A stretch of DNA of 33,562 nt from Phocaeicola coprophilus (GCA_016900015.1 JACJJM010000033.1:1-33562), one strand, 5' to 3'; shown: positions 16,315-25,067, counted from the first letter of the stretch. A program made the numbers and translations. Notes: generated from the sequence alone by a model not told the origin.

Positions 16315-17421
16315 ATGACTATTTATCCGAAATTGATATTGGATGCACTTGCCACTGTGCGCTATCCGGGCACGGGCAAGAACATCGTGGAAGCGGGTAT
16401 GGTGGAAGACAATATCCGCATTGATGGAAACAAGGTGTCCTTCTCGCTCATCTTTGAGAAGCCGACAGACCCCTTTATGAAATCGGTCATCAAGGCGGCC
16501 GAGACTGCGATTCTGACCTATGTGGGGCCTGAAGTGGACATCGCGGGCAACATATCGGTGAAGACCATCCAGCAGGCCCGCCCCGAGGTGGGCAAGCTGT
16601 TGCCTCAGGTGAAAAACGTCATAGCCATTTCCTCCGGCAAGGGAGGTGTGGGCAAGTCCACGGTGGCGGCCAATCTGGCTGTCGCATTGGCCAAGTTGGG
16701 CTATAAGGTCGGATTGCTTGACGCCGACATCTTCGGTCCTTCGATGCCCAAGATGTTTCATGTGGAGGATGCCCGCCCTTATGCAGAGAGCATTGACGGG
16801 CGCGACCTGATTGTCCCCATAGAAAAGTATGGTGTGAAGCTGTTGTCAATCGGTTTCTTTGTCAATCCCGAACAGGCCACACTGTGGCGTGGAGGCATGG
16901 CCAGCAATGCCCTGAAGCAGTTGATTGGCGATGCGGCATGGGGCGAGCTTGACTATTTTCTCATAGACTTGCCTCCCGGCACGAGCGACATCCATCTGAC
17001 GGTGGTGCAGACGCTGGCCGTGACTGGCGCTGTCGTGGTGAGTACGCCGCAAGAGGTGGCTCTGGCTGATGCCCGCAAGGGAATCAACATGTTCACGAAC
17101 GACAAGGTCAATGTCCCCATCCTGGGATTGGTGGAGAACATGGCGTGGTTCACTCCGGCCGAACTTCCTCAAAACCGGTATTACATCTTTGGGCGGGAAG
17201 GAGCCAAGCGATTGGCCGAAGAGATGCATGTCGCCTTGTTGGGGCAGATTCCCATCGTGCAGAGTATTTGCGAGGGCGGCGATGAAGGCAAGCCGGTAGC
17301 CCTGGACGAAGACTGCATCACCGGACAGGCTTTCTTGCATCTGGCAGAAGAAGTGGTCCGTCAGACAGAAAAGCGCAACGCCGAGCAACCTCCTACACAC
17401 ATCGTGGAGACGCATAAATAA
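16315..17421 (+). CDS. mrp: Mrp/ApbC-type P-loop ATPase, Fe-S cluster carrier
   Basis: This 368-residue cytosolic protein has an N-terminal MIP18/DUF59 domain (residues 1-90) and a deviant Walker A P-loop SGKGGVGKST (107-116) with the family's leading lysine. The metal-binding switch DADIFGPSMPKMF follows (136-148). Members carry Fe-S clusters to target enzymes in an ATP-dependent way. The CxxC pair that binds the bridging cluster in many Mrp/Nbp35 proteins is not where expected: the ENMAWFTPAELPQNRYYIFG segment has no cysteine. Cluster binding may therefore rely on other residues or a partner. It follows trmB by 49 bases and ends at a clear terminator. Confidence 0.9.
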   Translation: MTIYPKLILDALATVRYPGTGKNIVEAGMVEDNIRIDGNKVSFSLIFEKPTDPFMKSVIKAAETAILTYVGPEVDIAGNISVKTIQQARPEVGKLLPQVKNVIAISSGKGGVGKSTVAANLAVALAKLGYKVGLLDADIFGPSMPKMFHVEDARPYAESIDGRDLIVPIEKYGVKLLSIGFFVNPEQATLWRGGMASNALKQLIGDAAWGELDYFLIDLPPGTSDIHLTVVQTLAVTGAVVVSTPQEVALADARKGINMFTNDKVNVPILGLVENMAWFTPAELPQNRYYIFGREGAKRLAEEMHVALLGQIPIVQSICEGGDEGKPVALDEDCITGQAFLHLAEEVVRQTEKRNAEQPPTHIVETHK

Positions 17422-17456
17422 AGGTTTGTGGCCGAAAGAGCCGACCGTTAAGTTGT

Positions 17457-17509
17457 CGCCGTTATGATTCCGGTCTCTGTTGACGTGGAAGATAACGGCG
17501 GCATTTTTT
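17457..17509 (+). terminator. Terminator after mrp
   Basis: CGCCGTTAT (17457-17465) pairs with ATAACGGCG (17492-17500), then GCATTTTTT. It closes the trmB-mrp unit. Confidence 0.8.
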
Positions 17510-17601
17510 ACACTCTGAGGGTGTGTTAATCATCCTAAAGTCAAAACTGCTTCTAGTTAAAACTATCCAAACTTAATGTTGTAGATGTAACATAAATCAA
17601 A

Positions 17602-17617
17602 CAAATGTATACATTTG
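17602..17617 (+). promoter_or_regulatory. Promoter and 16-bp palindrome of the RND efflux operon
   Basis: CAAATGTATACATTTG is a perfect 16-bp palindrome. Its right end is a -7 box TACATTTG (17610-17617), 69 bases before the adaptor start. The mirror half gives the same box on the other strand. A repressor bound here would cover the promoter. No regulator gene lies next to the operon. Confidence 0.6.
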
Positions 17618-17685
17618 CACCGCGGAAACTTTTCCCTTTGGATAAGTTTTAAAGAAAGACAATAATATAATTTTAAATAGGTAAA

Positions 17686-18891
17686 ATGAATATGAAGTTA
17701 AAACAGAAGTACACTTATTCAAGTGCTGGTGTTCTATGTATTGGAGCGCTTTTGTTGTTTAATGCTTGCGGTGGCAACAAAGGAATGTCCATGGGTGACA
17801 ATGAATTTGCTGTCGAGTCAGTAGCTTCGACTTCAAGTCAGCAGACAACGCAGTATCCTGCGACCATCAAGGGCGTGCAGGATATTGAAATCCGTCCGCA
17901 GGTTTCAGGATTTATCGTAAAACTATGTGTGGATGAAGGTGCGACTGTCCGCAAGGGGCAAGCGCTGTTCCAGATTGATCCCACTCAATATGCGGCTGCT
18001 GAGAAGCAGGCGCGGGCCAATGTGGCATCCGCGGAAGCTGCATTGCATACACAAGAACTGACTACTCAAAACAAGAAAATGCTGTATGACAAGAGCGTCA
18101 TCAGCCAATATGACTACCAGACAGCGGTGAACGACCTGGAAACGGCCAAAGCCAATCTGGCTCAGGCCAAGGCCAGCCTGGTGGCTGCTCAGCAGAACTT
18201 GGGTTTCTGCACGGTGACCAGTCCGTCAGACGGAGTCGTGGGAACATTCCCTTATCGTGTAGGTAGCTTGGTGAGTGCATCTATTACAGAGCCGCTGACC
18301 ACAGTGTCTGAGATTGGTGACATGTATGTCTATTTCTCCATGACTGAAAAGCAACTGCTTTCCATGACGAAGGCCGGAGGCACGCTGAAGGAGCAACTGG
18401 AGAAAATGCCGGCTGTGAAACTTCAGTTAGCAGATGGAACGATGTATGACCAGGAAGGCCGCATTGACGCCGTGAGCGGTGTGATTGACCAGACGACGGG
18501 TTCTGTAAGCATGCGTGCTTTGTTCCCCAACACGAATCGCGTGCTGCGTAGTGGCGGTTCGGGAAACATCATCTTCCCCTTCACGATGGACAACGTCTTT
18601 GTCATCCCGCAAAGTGCAACGCAGGAGATACAGGACAAGAAGTTCGTCTATGTGCTTCAACCGGACAGTACGTTGAAACATACGGAAATCCAAATCTACA
18701 ACCTGAATGACGGCAAGAACTACATTGTCACGAATGGTCTGAAGAACGGTGATAAGATTGTCGTGGAAGGTATCCAGAACTTGCATGATGGACAGAAGAT
18801 TACTCCCATTACCCAGCAACAGAAAGAAGCCAAATATCAACAGGCTCTGAAGGACCAACGCGAAGGAAACTTGGCAACAGCATTTAATTAA
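17686..18891 (+). CDS. RND efflux periplasmic adaptor lipoprotein
   Basis: This 401-residue membrane fusion protein of the AcrA/MexA type links the inner-membrane pump to the outer-membrane channel. The signal peptide ends in the lipobox FNAC with Cys28, so the protein is lipid-anchored. The lipoyl half-motifs are EIRPQVSGFIVKLCVDEGATVRKGQALFQID and FCTVTSPSDGVVGTFPYRVGSLV, separated by an alpha-hairpin rich in Ala/Gln (about residues 100-170). Beta-barrel and membrane-proximal parts follow. Length is normal. It is first in a three-gene operon, 18 bases ahead of the permease. The start could also be the Met two codons later. Substrates cannot be inferred; drugs, bile salts or detergents are usual. 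Confidence 0.93.
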   Translation: MNMKLKQKYTYSSAGVLCIGALLLFNACGGNKGMSMGDNEFAVESVASTSSQQTTQYPATIKGVQDIEIRPQVSGFIVKLCVDEGATVRKGQALFQIDPTQYAAAEKQARANVASAEAALHTQELTTQNKKMLYDKSVISQYDYQTAVNDLETAKANLAQAKASLVAAQQNLGFCTVTSPSDGVVGTFPYRVGSLVSASITEPLTTVSEIGDMYVYFSMTEKQLLSMTKAGGTLKEQLEKMPAVKLQLADGTMYDQEGRIDAVSGVIDQTTGSVSMRALFPNTNRVLRSGGSGNIIFPFTMDNVFVIPQSATQEIQDKKFVYVLQPDSTLKHTEIQIYNLNDGKNYIVTNGLKNGDKIVVEGIQNLHDGQKITPITQQQKEAKYQQALKDQREGNLATAFN

Positions 18892-18909
18892 AAAAGCTAT
18901 TATTCGACT

Positions 18910-21900
18910 ATGAGGCTAGATAAATTTATTAATCGTCCGGTATTATCAACGGTTATCTCCATCTTGTTGGTAATTCTGGGTTTTATTGGTTTGGCGACTT
19001 TGCCTATCACCCAATATCCGGACATTGCACCACCTACCGTTTCTGTTAGTGCCACTTATACGGGTGCCAATGCACAGGCTGTATTGAACTCTGTCGTTTC
19101 TCCGTTGGAAGACCAGATAAACGGTGTGGAAAACATGATGTACATGCAGTCTACGGCGACCAACAACGGATCTGCACGTATCACTGTTTATTTTAATCAG
19201 GGAACAGACCCGGATATGGCTCAGGTCAATGTCCAGAACCGTGTGACCCAGGCACAAGGTTTGTTGCCGGCTGAGGTAACTCAGGTGGGTGTGACGACAC
19301 AGAAGCGTCAGACTTCTATGTTGATGGTGTTCTCCATCTATGACAAGGAGGACAGATACAACATTGAGTTCTTGGAAAACTATGCTAGTATTAACTTGAT
19401 TCCGGAAATCAAGCGTGTGAATGGTGTCGGCGATGCGTTTGCATTGAGTGCTGACTATTCTATGCGTGTGTGGTTGAAGCCGGATGTGATGGCACAATAT
19501 AATTTGGTGCCTTCCGACATCTCAGCAGCATTGGCAGAGCAGAACATCGAAGCTGCCCCAGGTCAGTTTGGTGAGCGTGGAAAGCAGTCGTTCCAATACA
19601 CGATTCGTTATAAGGGACGTCTTTCCAGCACGACTGAGTTTGAAGACATCGTGATTAAGGCTCTTCCTGATGGTGAAATCCTTCACTTGGGCGATGTGGC
19701 CGACTTGGAACTGGGCCGTTTGAGCTACGGCTTTAACAACATGGTAAACGGGCACAAAGCTGTGTCGTGTATCGTGTACCAGATGGCAGGAACGAATGCG
19801 ACCGAGACCATTCAGAACCTGGAGCAAGTGCTTGCCGAGTATGAAAAGAACCTTCCCGATGGCTTGGGCATCAACATCGCACAGAGTGCCAATGACTTCT
19901 TGTTCGCTTCAATTCATGAAGTTGTCAAGACGTTGATTGAGGCCTTTATCCTGGTGTTCATCGTGGTGTATATTTTCTTGCAGGATATGCGTTCGACGTT
20001 GATTCCTGCCATTGCCATCCCGGTAGCCTTGATTGCCACCTTCTTTGCCTTGAAGATTATCGGCTTCAGCTTGAACTTGCTGACTCTCTCGGCCATGGTG
20101 CTTGCCATCGCGATTGTGGTCGACGATGCGATAGTCGTCGTCGAGGGCGTCCATGCGAAGTTGGACCAAGGCTATAAGTCTTCCCGTCTTGCCTCCATCG
20201 ACGCCATGAGTGAATTGGGTGGTGCTATCGTGTCCATCACGTTGGTGATGATGTCCGTGTTTATCCCTGTGAGCTTCATGGGCGGTACGGCCGGTACGTT
20301 CTATCAGCAGTTTGGTATCACTATGGCATTGGCCATCGGTTTCTCGGCTATCAACGCCTTGACTTTGTCTCCGGCATTGTGTGCCCTGTTCCTGAAGCCT
20401 CACAATTCTCACGAGACATTGAAAGAGCGTATGGGCACGGCCTACAAGGAGTCTCGCAAGATTATGGTAGCCCGTTATACGGACGCCATAGGCAAGTGGC
20501 TGAATCCGAAGTTTGTTATCCTCTTCACGATTATAGCCATCTTGGGTATGATTTTCGGTCTGTTCAGTTTCAGTGAACATCCGGTGATTTGCATTCTCCT
20601 TATTATAATAAGCATATTGGCCTTTGCCGGAATGACGACGGACAAGTTCAAAGGCTCATTCAACAGGTCGTATAACTCTATATTGACGAAATATAGAAAA
20701 GGCGTGGTCTTCTTCATTCATAAAAGAGGATTATCCTTTGGAATAGTTGCAGCCATTGTTGCTTTGCTTGTTCTCTTTATGAACATCACTCCGACGGGTA
20801 TGGTGCCGAATGAAGATACGGGTACGATCATGGGTGCTGTGACATTGCCGCCGGGCACATCTCAAGAACGGGCCCAGGAAGTGCTCAATAAGGTCGACAG
20901 CTTGATTGGTGCAGACCCGGCCGTGCAGTCACGTACGGTGATTTCCGGTTTCAGCTTCATCGGTAGCGGACAAGGTCCTTCTTATGGTTCAATCATCATC
21001 AAGCTGAAAGACTGGGAAGAACGTTCGATGCAGCAGAGTTCGGACATTGTCGTGGCTTCGTTGTTCATGCGTTCTCAGAAACTGTTTAAGGATGCACAGG
21101 TGTTGTTCTTCGCACCTCCTATGATTCCGGGTTACTCCATTTCAACCGATATTGAGTTGAACATGCAGGATAAGACCGGTGGTAGTCTGGATCACTTCTT
21201 CTCTGTCGTCAATTCTTATATGGCCGCATTGGAAGAACGTCCGGAAATCAACTCGGCTTCTACGAACTTCAACCCGAGCTTCCCGCAGTATCAGATGGAT
21301 ATTGATGTTGCAGCATGTAAGCGTGCCGGTATCAGTCCGAGCGACATCTTGTCGACGATGCAGGGCTACTTCGGTGGTATCTATGCGTCAAACTTCAACA
21401 GCTTCGGTAAGATGTACCGTGTCATGATTCAGGCAGAACCGAATGCGACGAAAAACATGGAGTCGCTCAATAGCATCAAGGTGCGCAGCTCAAGCGGTGA
21501 GATGGCTCCCATCACGCAGTTTGTGACGATGAAGAAGATTTACGGTCCTGATGTCATCAGCCGTTTCAACTTGTACACAGCTATTCAGGTGATGGTTTCT
21601 CCGGCTGCCGGTTATACATCAGGCCAGGCACTTCAGGCCATCGAGGAAGTCGCAAGACAGAATCTGCCGGCCGGATTCGGTTACGAATTGGGTGGTATGG
21701 CACGTGAAGAGGCACAGACGACAAACACGACAGCACTTATCTTCCTGTTATGTCTTGTCTTCGTCTACCTGTTGCTGAGTGCTCAGTATGAAAGCTATTT
21801 GCTGCCGTTGGCCGTATTGCTTTCCATTCCTTGTGGTTTGTTGGGTAGCTTCTTGTTTGTAAACGGATTTGCCGCATTGGGTAGCATCCCGTCGCTGACC

Positions 21901-22344
21901 ATGATATTGGGAACCATGTCTAACGACATCTACATGCAGATTGCCTTGATTATGTTGATGGGTCTGTTGGCCAAGAATGCCATCTTGATTGTTGAGTTTG
22001 CCCTCGACCGTCGTAAGCAGGGTATGAGCATCTCGTGGGCCGCAGTGCTTGGAGCTTCAGCCCGTCTGCGTCCTATCTTGATGACTTCTTTGGCCATGAT
22101 TATCGGTTTGCTCCCGTTGATGTTTGCCTTTGGCGTAGGTGCTCATGGTAACCGTACGCTGGGTGCTTCTGCCATCGGTGGTATGTTGATAGGTATGATT
22201 TGCCAGATATTCATCGTGCCGACATTGTTCGTAGCCTTCCAGTGGCTGCAAGAGAAATTCAAGCCAATCGAATGGACTGATATGGACGGCAGTGAGGTAG
22301 AACCGGATATTGAACAATACACTACAAACAAAGTCGAAAAATGA
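18910..22344 (+). CDS. RND multidrug efflux permease (HAE1, AcrB-type)
   Basis: This 1144-residue inner-membrane proton/drug antiporter forms the trimeric pump of the tripartite system. The proton relay is present as AIAIVVDDAIVVVE with Asp405 and Asp406. The N-terminal MRLDKFINRPVLSTVISI and the NRVTQAQGLLP porter motif are typical HAE1. The protein is about 95 residues longer than AcrB. Much of the excess is a hydrophobic segment near residues 530-580 (NPKFVILFTIIAILGMIFG and VICILLIIISILAFAG) between the two halves, probably two extra membrane spans. It overlaps the outer-membrane gene by 4 bases (ATGA), so translation is coupled. Confidence 0.96.
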   Translation: MRLDKFINRPVLSTVISILLVILGFIGLATLPITQYPDIAPPTVSVSATYTGANAQAVLNSVVSPLEDQINGVENMMYMQSTATNNGSARITVYFNQGTDPDMAQVNVQNRVTQAQGLLPAEVTQVGVTTQKRQTSMLMVFSIYDKEDRYNIEFLENYASINLIPEIKRVNGVGDAFALSADYSMRVWLKPDVMAQYNLVPSDISAALAEQNIEAAPGQFGERGKQSFQYTIRYKGRLSSTTEFEDIVIKALPDGEILHLGDVADLELGRLSYGFNNMVNGHKAVSCIVYQMAGTNATETIQNLEQVLAEYEKNLPDGLGINIAQSANDFLFASIHEVVKTLIEAFILVFIVVYIFLQDMRSTLIPAIAIPVALIATFFALKIIGFSLNLLTLSAMVLAIAIVVDDAIVVVEGVHAKLDQGYKSSRLASIDAMSELGGAIVSITLVMMSVFIPVSFMGGTAGTFYQQFGITMALAIGFSAINALTLSPALCALFLKPHNSHETLKERMGTAYKESRKIMVARYTDAIGKWLNPKFVILFTIIAILGMIFGLFSFSEHPVICILLIIISILAFAGMTTDKFKGSFNRSYNSILTKYRKGVVFFIHKRGLSFGIVAAIVALLVLFMNITPTGMVPNEDTGTIMGAVTLPPGTSQERAQEVLNKVDSLIGADPAVQSRTVISGFSFIGSGQGPSYGSIIIKLKDWEERSMQQSSDIVVASLFMRSQKLFKDAQVLFFAPPMIPGYSISTDIELNMQDKTGGSLDHFFSVVNSYMAALEERPEINSASTNFNPSFPQYQMDIDVAACKRAGISPSDILSTMQGYFGGIYASNFNSFGKMYRVMIQAEPNATKNMESLNSIKVRSSSGEMAPITQFVTMKKIYGPDVISRFNLYTAIQVMVSPAAGYTSGQALQAIEEVARQNLPAGFGYELGGMAREEAQTTNTTALIFLLCLVFVYLLLSAQYESYLLPLAVLLSIPCGLLGSFLFVNGFAALGSIPSLTMILGTMSNDIYMQIALIMLMGLLAKNAILIVEFALDRRKQGMSISWAAVLGASARLRPILMTSLAMIIGLLPLMFAFGVGAHGNRTLGASAIGGMLIGMICQIFIVPTLFVAFQWLQEKFKPIEWTDMDGSEVEPDIEQYTTNKVEK

Positions 22345-23726
22345 AGAAACAGATAATATTGATGATGTGTGCAGCTGCTTTGTTTAGCAGCTGCGGCATC
22401 TACAACTCATACAAGCGTCCGAATGACATTACCGTGGAGGGGCTCTATCGTGACACTGTCGCCGTAAACGACACCTTGGTAAGCGACACGACCAACATGG
22501 GAAATGTCTCCTGGCGCGAGATGTTCCGTGACCCAAAACTGCAAACTCTGATAGAGCAGGGATTGGCTCACAACACAGATTTGCAGACTGCCATGTTGCA
22601 AGTGAAGCAAGCACAGGCATCTTTGATGACGGCACGTTTGTCGTTCTTGCCCTCATTCACCCTCTCTCCGCAAGGAGGCATCACCAAGATGGAGAATACA
22701 CCTTCTTATCGTACGTGGCAAGCTCCGATCAATGCAAGTTGGGAAGCTGACCTGTTCGGCAATTTGTTGAACACCTCTCGCGGAGCAAAGGCTAGTCTCT
22801 TGCAGAGCGAAGCATACGAACAGGCTGTGCGTTCGCAGGTGATTGCCAACATCGCCAACTTGTATTACACGCTTTTGATGCTCGACCGCCAGTTGGAGAT
22901 TAGCGAGGAGACACAAGTGAAATGGAATCAGACGCTCACGATGATGAAGAGCATGATGGAAGCCGGCATGAGCAACAAGGCTGGAGTGGCACAAACCGAA
23001 GCCAGCTGCTATGCCGTGGCTGCAAGCATTGCTGAAATCCGACAGACTATCCGCGAGACGGAAAATTCACTTTCCACGCTCTTGGGCATGACGCCCCAGC
23101 ACATTGATCGCGGACGTTTGGAAGACCAGGTGATGCCGGAAGAAATCAATGCGGGCGTACCTTTGCAATTGCTCTCCAACCGTCCTGACGTGCGTTCGGC
23201 CGAGATGTCGCTTGCCAGTGCCTTCTACTTGACCAACAAGGCCCGTTCGGCATTCTATCCGAATATCTCCGTGACCGGAACATTGGGATGGACCAACGGG
23301 ACGACTGGTACTATCAATCCTGCGGAAATCATCAAGAACGCCATTGTCTCATTGACGCAACCTATCTTCAACCGCGGTGCATTGATTGCCAATCTGAAGA
23401 TTACCAAAGCCCAGCAGGAACAGGCTCGTCTGAACTTCCAACAGACCTTGCTGAATGCGGGTGCTGAAGTCAGCAACGCCCTCTATGCTTATCAGACAGT
23501 GGGCGAGAAGAGTCAGCAACGCGACATGCAGGTCAAGGCTTTGGAAGATGCCGTTGAGGCCACTGTCGGTCTGATGAGCGTCGGTGAAACGACCTATCTG
23601 GATGTCATCACGGCACAGCAGTCGCTTCTGAGCGCCCAACTTACCCAGGTGCAGGATGATTACGATTACCTGCAGTCGGTCATCAATCTTTATCAAGCCT
23701 TAGGTGGAGGCCGTAACGGAGAGTGA
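22341..23726 (+). CDS. Outer-membrane efflux channel, TolC/NodT-type lipoprotein
   Basis: This 461-residue outer-membrane factor completes the efflux pump. It has a lipoprotein signal with SSC (Cys18), as usual for OprM/NodT-type channels. The two repeated helical-hairpin halves are visible: LIEQGLAHNTDLQTAMLQVKQAQASLMTARLSFLPS in the first and LLSNRPDVRSAEMSLASAFYLTNKARSAFYPNIS in the second, followed by YLDVITAQQSLLSAQLTQVQDDY near the end. The start overlaps the permease stop, and a strong terminator (23772-23814) follows. The tight order adaptor-permease-channel indicates a dedicated tripartite exporter. Confidence 0.94.
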   Translation: MKKQIILMMCAAALFSSCGIYNSYKRPNDITVEGLYRDTVAVNDTLVSDTTNMGNVSWREMFRDPKLQTLIEQGLAHNTDLQTAMLQVKQAQASLMTARLSFLPSFTLSPQGGITKMENTPSYRTWQAPINASWEADLFGNLLNTSRGAKASLLQSEAYEQAVRSQVIANIANLYYTLLMLDRQLEISEETQVKWNQTLTMMKSMMEAGMSNKAGVAQTEASCYAVAASIAEIRQTIRETENSLSTLLGMTPQHIDRGRLEDQVMPEEINAGVPLQLLSNRPDVRSAEMSLASAFYLTNKARSAFYPNISVTGTLGWTNGTTGTINPAEIIKNAIVSLTQPIFNRGALIANLKITKAQQEQARLNFQQTLLNAGAEVSNALYAYQTVGEKSQQRDMQVKALEDAVEATVGLMSVGETTYLDVITAQQSLLSAQLTQVQDDYDYLQSVINLYQALGGGRNGE

Positions 23727-23771
23727 TGACAGCATATAGGATGACCTTTTATAGGTAAAGCCAACATATGG

Positions 23772-23814
23772 AAGTCCGTTATTGAGCTTTTTATGTTCAA
23801 TGACGGACTTTTTT
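23772..23814 (+). terminator. Terminator of the efflux operon
   Basis: AAGTCCGT pairs with ACGGACTT (with an ATTGA/TCAAT inner stem) and is followed by a T-run through 23814. Confidence 0.88.
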
Positions 23815-23856
23815 GATAGAATTTATCCCCGACAGGGCCATTTATTCGGGCCAAGA

Positions 23857-23922
23857 GCGGAAAGGAAGGCGCCCGAGCACGGAAAGGAGGGCGCTCCGGG
23901 ACGGAAAGGAAGGCGTCCGGGG
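23857..23922 (+). repeat. Three tandem 22-bp purine-rich units (intergenic family)
   Basis: CGGAAAGG cores begin at 23858, 23880 and 23902, spaced exactly 22 bases, each continuing AAGGCG, AGGGCG or AAGGCG. The arrangement matches 13982-14047 and the inverted set at 33190-33255. It lies between the efflux operon terminator and the next gene. No gene is seen in the remaining 23923-24067. The word CGATTTGGGTTAA (24027-24039) there equals the outer end of the MITE-like element plus part of its flank. Confidence 0.75.
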
Positions 23923-24044
23923 CTACTGTTAAGGGCCGGCACGGGCAGAGCCCATCGCTTGGTTGGCTGGCATCAGGTGGGCAGCCGGAAAAGTTGCCGA
24001 CAAGGCAGAAAGGTCATCTTGTAAGTCGATTTGGGTTAAAATAG

Positions 24045-24075
24045 TTGTTAATAAATAGTTTTTTTTATAGCTTTG
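24045..24075 (+). promoter_or_regulatory. Promoter of the LpxA-like gene
   Basis: TAGCTTTG (24068-24075) fits TAnnTTTG, with a TTG core about 20 bases upstream (24045-24047). The ATG is 46 bases downstream. Confidence 0.55.
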
Positions 24076-24121
24076 TGAAACATACTTAAACAGTGAATAT
24101 TAACCTTTAAAGATAGATATT

Positions 24122-24889
24122 ATGATTAGTCCGTTAGCTTATGTCGATCCTGCGGCAAAGATTGGAAAGAATGTGACCATTCATCCATTTGCCTATATTG
24201 ATAAGAATGTGGAAATCGGTGACAACTGTGTGATTATGCCATATGTGAGCATCATGGGAGGTTCCCGCATAGGCAATAATAACAAGTTCTATCAAGGTGC
24301 GGTGGTAGGCACTCCTCCCCAGGACTTCAAGCATAAGGGTGAGGACACCATCGTCCGTATCGGAGACAACAATGTGATCCGTGAGAATGCCGTCATCATT
24401 CGTGCTTCTGCCCCCGAACATGAGACCGTCATCGGCAATGACAACTTCATCATGCAGGCAGTCCGCATTTCTCATGACGCCACAATCGGCAACCGCTGCA
24501 TCATCGGAAACGCATCGCAGGTGGCAGGGCGTTCCATCGTGGGCAACTGTTCCATTTTAGCCTCTTCCGTCATCATGACCGGTCATATCCGTGTGGGCGA
24601 GTGGTCTGTCATCCAAGGAGGTTGCCGTTTCTCCAATGACGTTCCGCCCTATGTCGTGGTGGCACATGAACCGGCCTCGTTCTACAGCATCAACACCAAA
24701 GTGTTGCAGCATGCAGGCTTTTCAGAAACCATTATCAAGCACATCGCTCATGCCTACCGCATTATTTATCATGCAAACACATCCATCGATGATGCCATCT
24801 ACCGTGTGGAGCAACAAATCCCCCAAGGTAAAGAAATCAAGAACATCATCGACTTCATCAAGGAAACGAAAGTGGGTATCATCAAATAA
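24122..24889 (+). CDS. LpxA-like hexapeptide acyltransferase (divergent paralogue)
   Basis: This 255-residue protein is a left-handed beta-helix of hexapeptide repeats with an alpha-helical C-terminus, the layout of LpxA (UDP-GlcNAc 3-O-acyltransferase, first step of lipid A synthesis). The catalytic His is kept (His118 in MQAVRISHDATIG; E. coli His125). The neighbouring His122 of E. coli is replaced by Arg115, and the HQF segment after it is replaced by MTGHIRVG. It stands alone, whereas the main Bacteroidota lpxA is usually in an operon with lpxD and the lpxC-fabZ fusion. It may be a second LpxA with another acyl or sugar acceptor, or an enzyme of another surface glycan. Automatic annotation would call it LpxA; I am unsure of that reaction. 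Confidence 0.75.
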   Translation: MISPLAYVDPAAKIGKNVTIHPFAYIDKNVEIGDNCVIMPYVSIMGGSRIGNNNKFYQGAVVGTPPQDFKHKGEDTIVRIGDNNVIRENAVIIRASAPEHETVIGNDNFIMQAVRISHDATIGNRCIIGNASQVAGRSIVGNCSILASSVIMTGHIRVGEWSVIQGGCRFSNDVPPYVVVAHEPASFYSINTKVLQHAGFSETIIKHIAHAYRIIYHANTSIDDAIYRVEQQIPQGKEIKNIIDFIKETKVGIIK

Positions 24890-24922
24890 ATGCGCATAAG
24901 GCATTTCCTGAAGGAAAAATGG

Positions 24923-24973
24923 AGGTGGGCTTGACTGAGTTTTTGGAGTTCAGGCTCACCTCTTTTGCTTTTT
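24923..24973 (+). terminator. Terminator after the LpxA-like gene
   Basis: AGGTGGGCTTGA (24923-24934) pairs with TCAGGCTCACCT (24950-24961) with two wobble pairs, followed by CTTTTGCTTTTTT. Confidence 0.8.
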
Positions 24974-24996
24974 TAACTGTGCGGAAAAAATATATC

Positions 24997-25013
24997 TTTG
25001 TAATCATTACAAA
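24997..25013 (+). promoter_or_regulatory. PerR/Fur-like palindromic operator of rubrerythrin
   Basis: TTTGTAATCATTACAAA is a perfect 8-1-8 palindrome. Its inner TTGTAAT-N-ATTACAA closely follows the PerR box pattern TTATAATNATTATAA. It covers the -33 region of the promoter below and a second, upstream TAnnTTTG box (24993-25000), so a bound regulator would block both. Derepression by peroxide would suit rubrerythrin. Confidence 0.65.
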
Positions 25014-25029
25014 TTTTGAAATAATTCTC

Positions 25030-25037
25030 TATCTTTG
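25030..25037 (+). promoter_or_regulatory. -7 box of rubrerythrin
   Basis: TATCTTTG fits TAnnTTTG, 30 bases before the ATG at 25068. A second identical TATCTTTG at 24993-25000 may act as an alternative promoter. Confidence 0.65.
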
Positions 25038-25067
25038 CATCATTACTAACTCTAAAAGAAAAGGACA

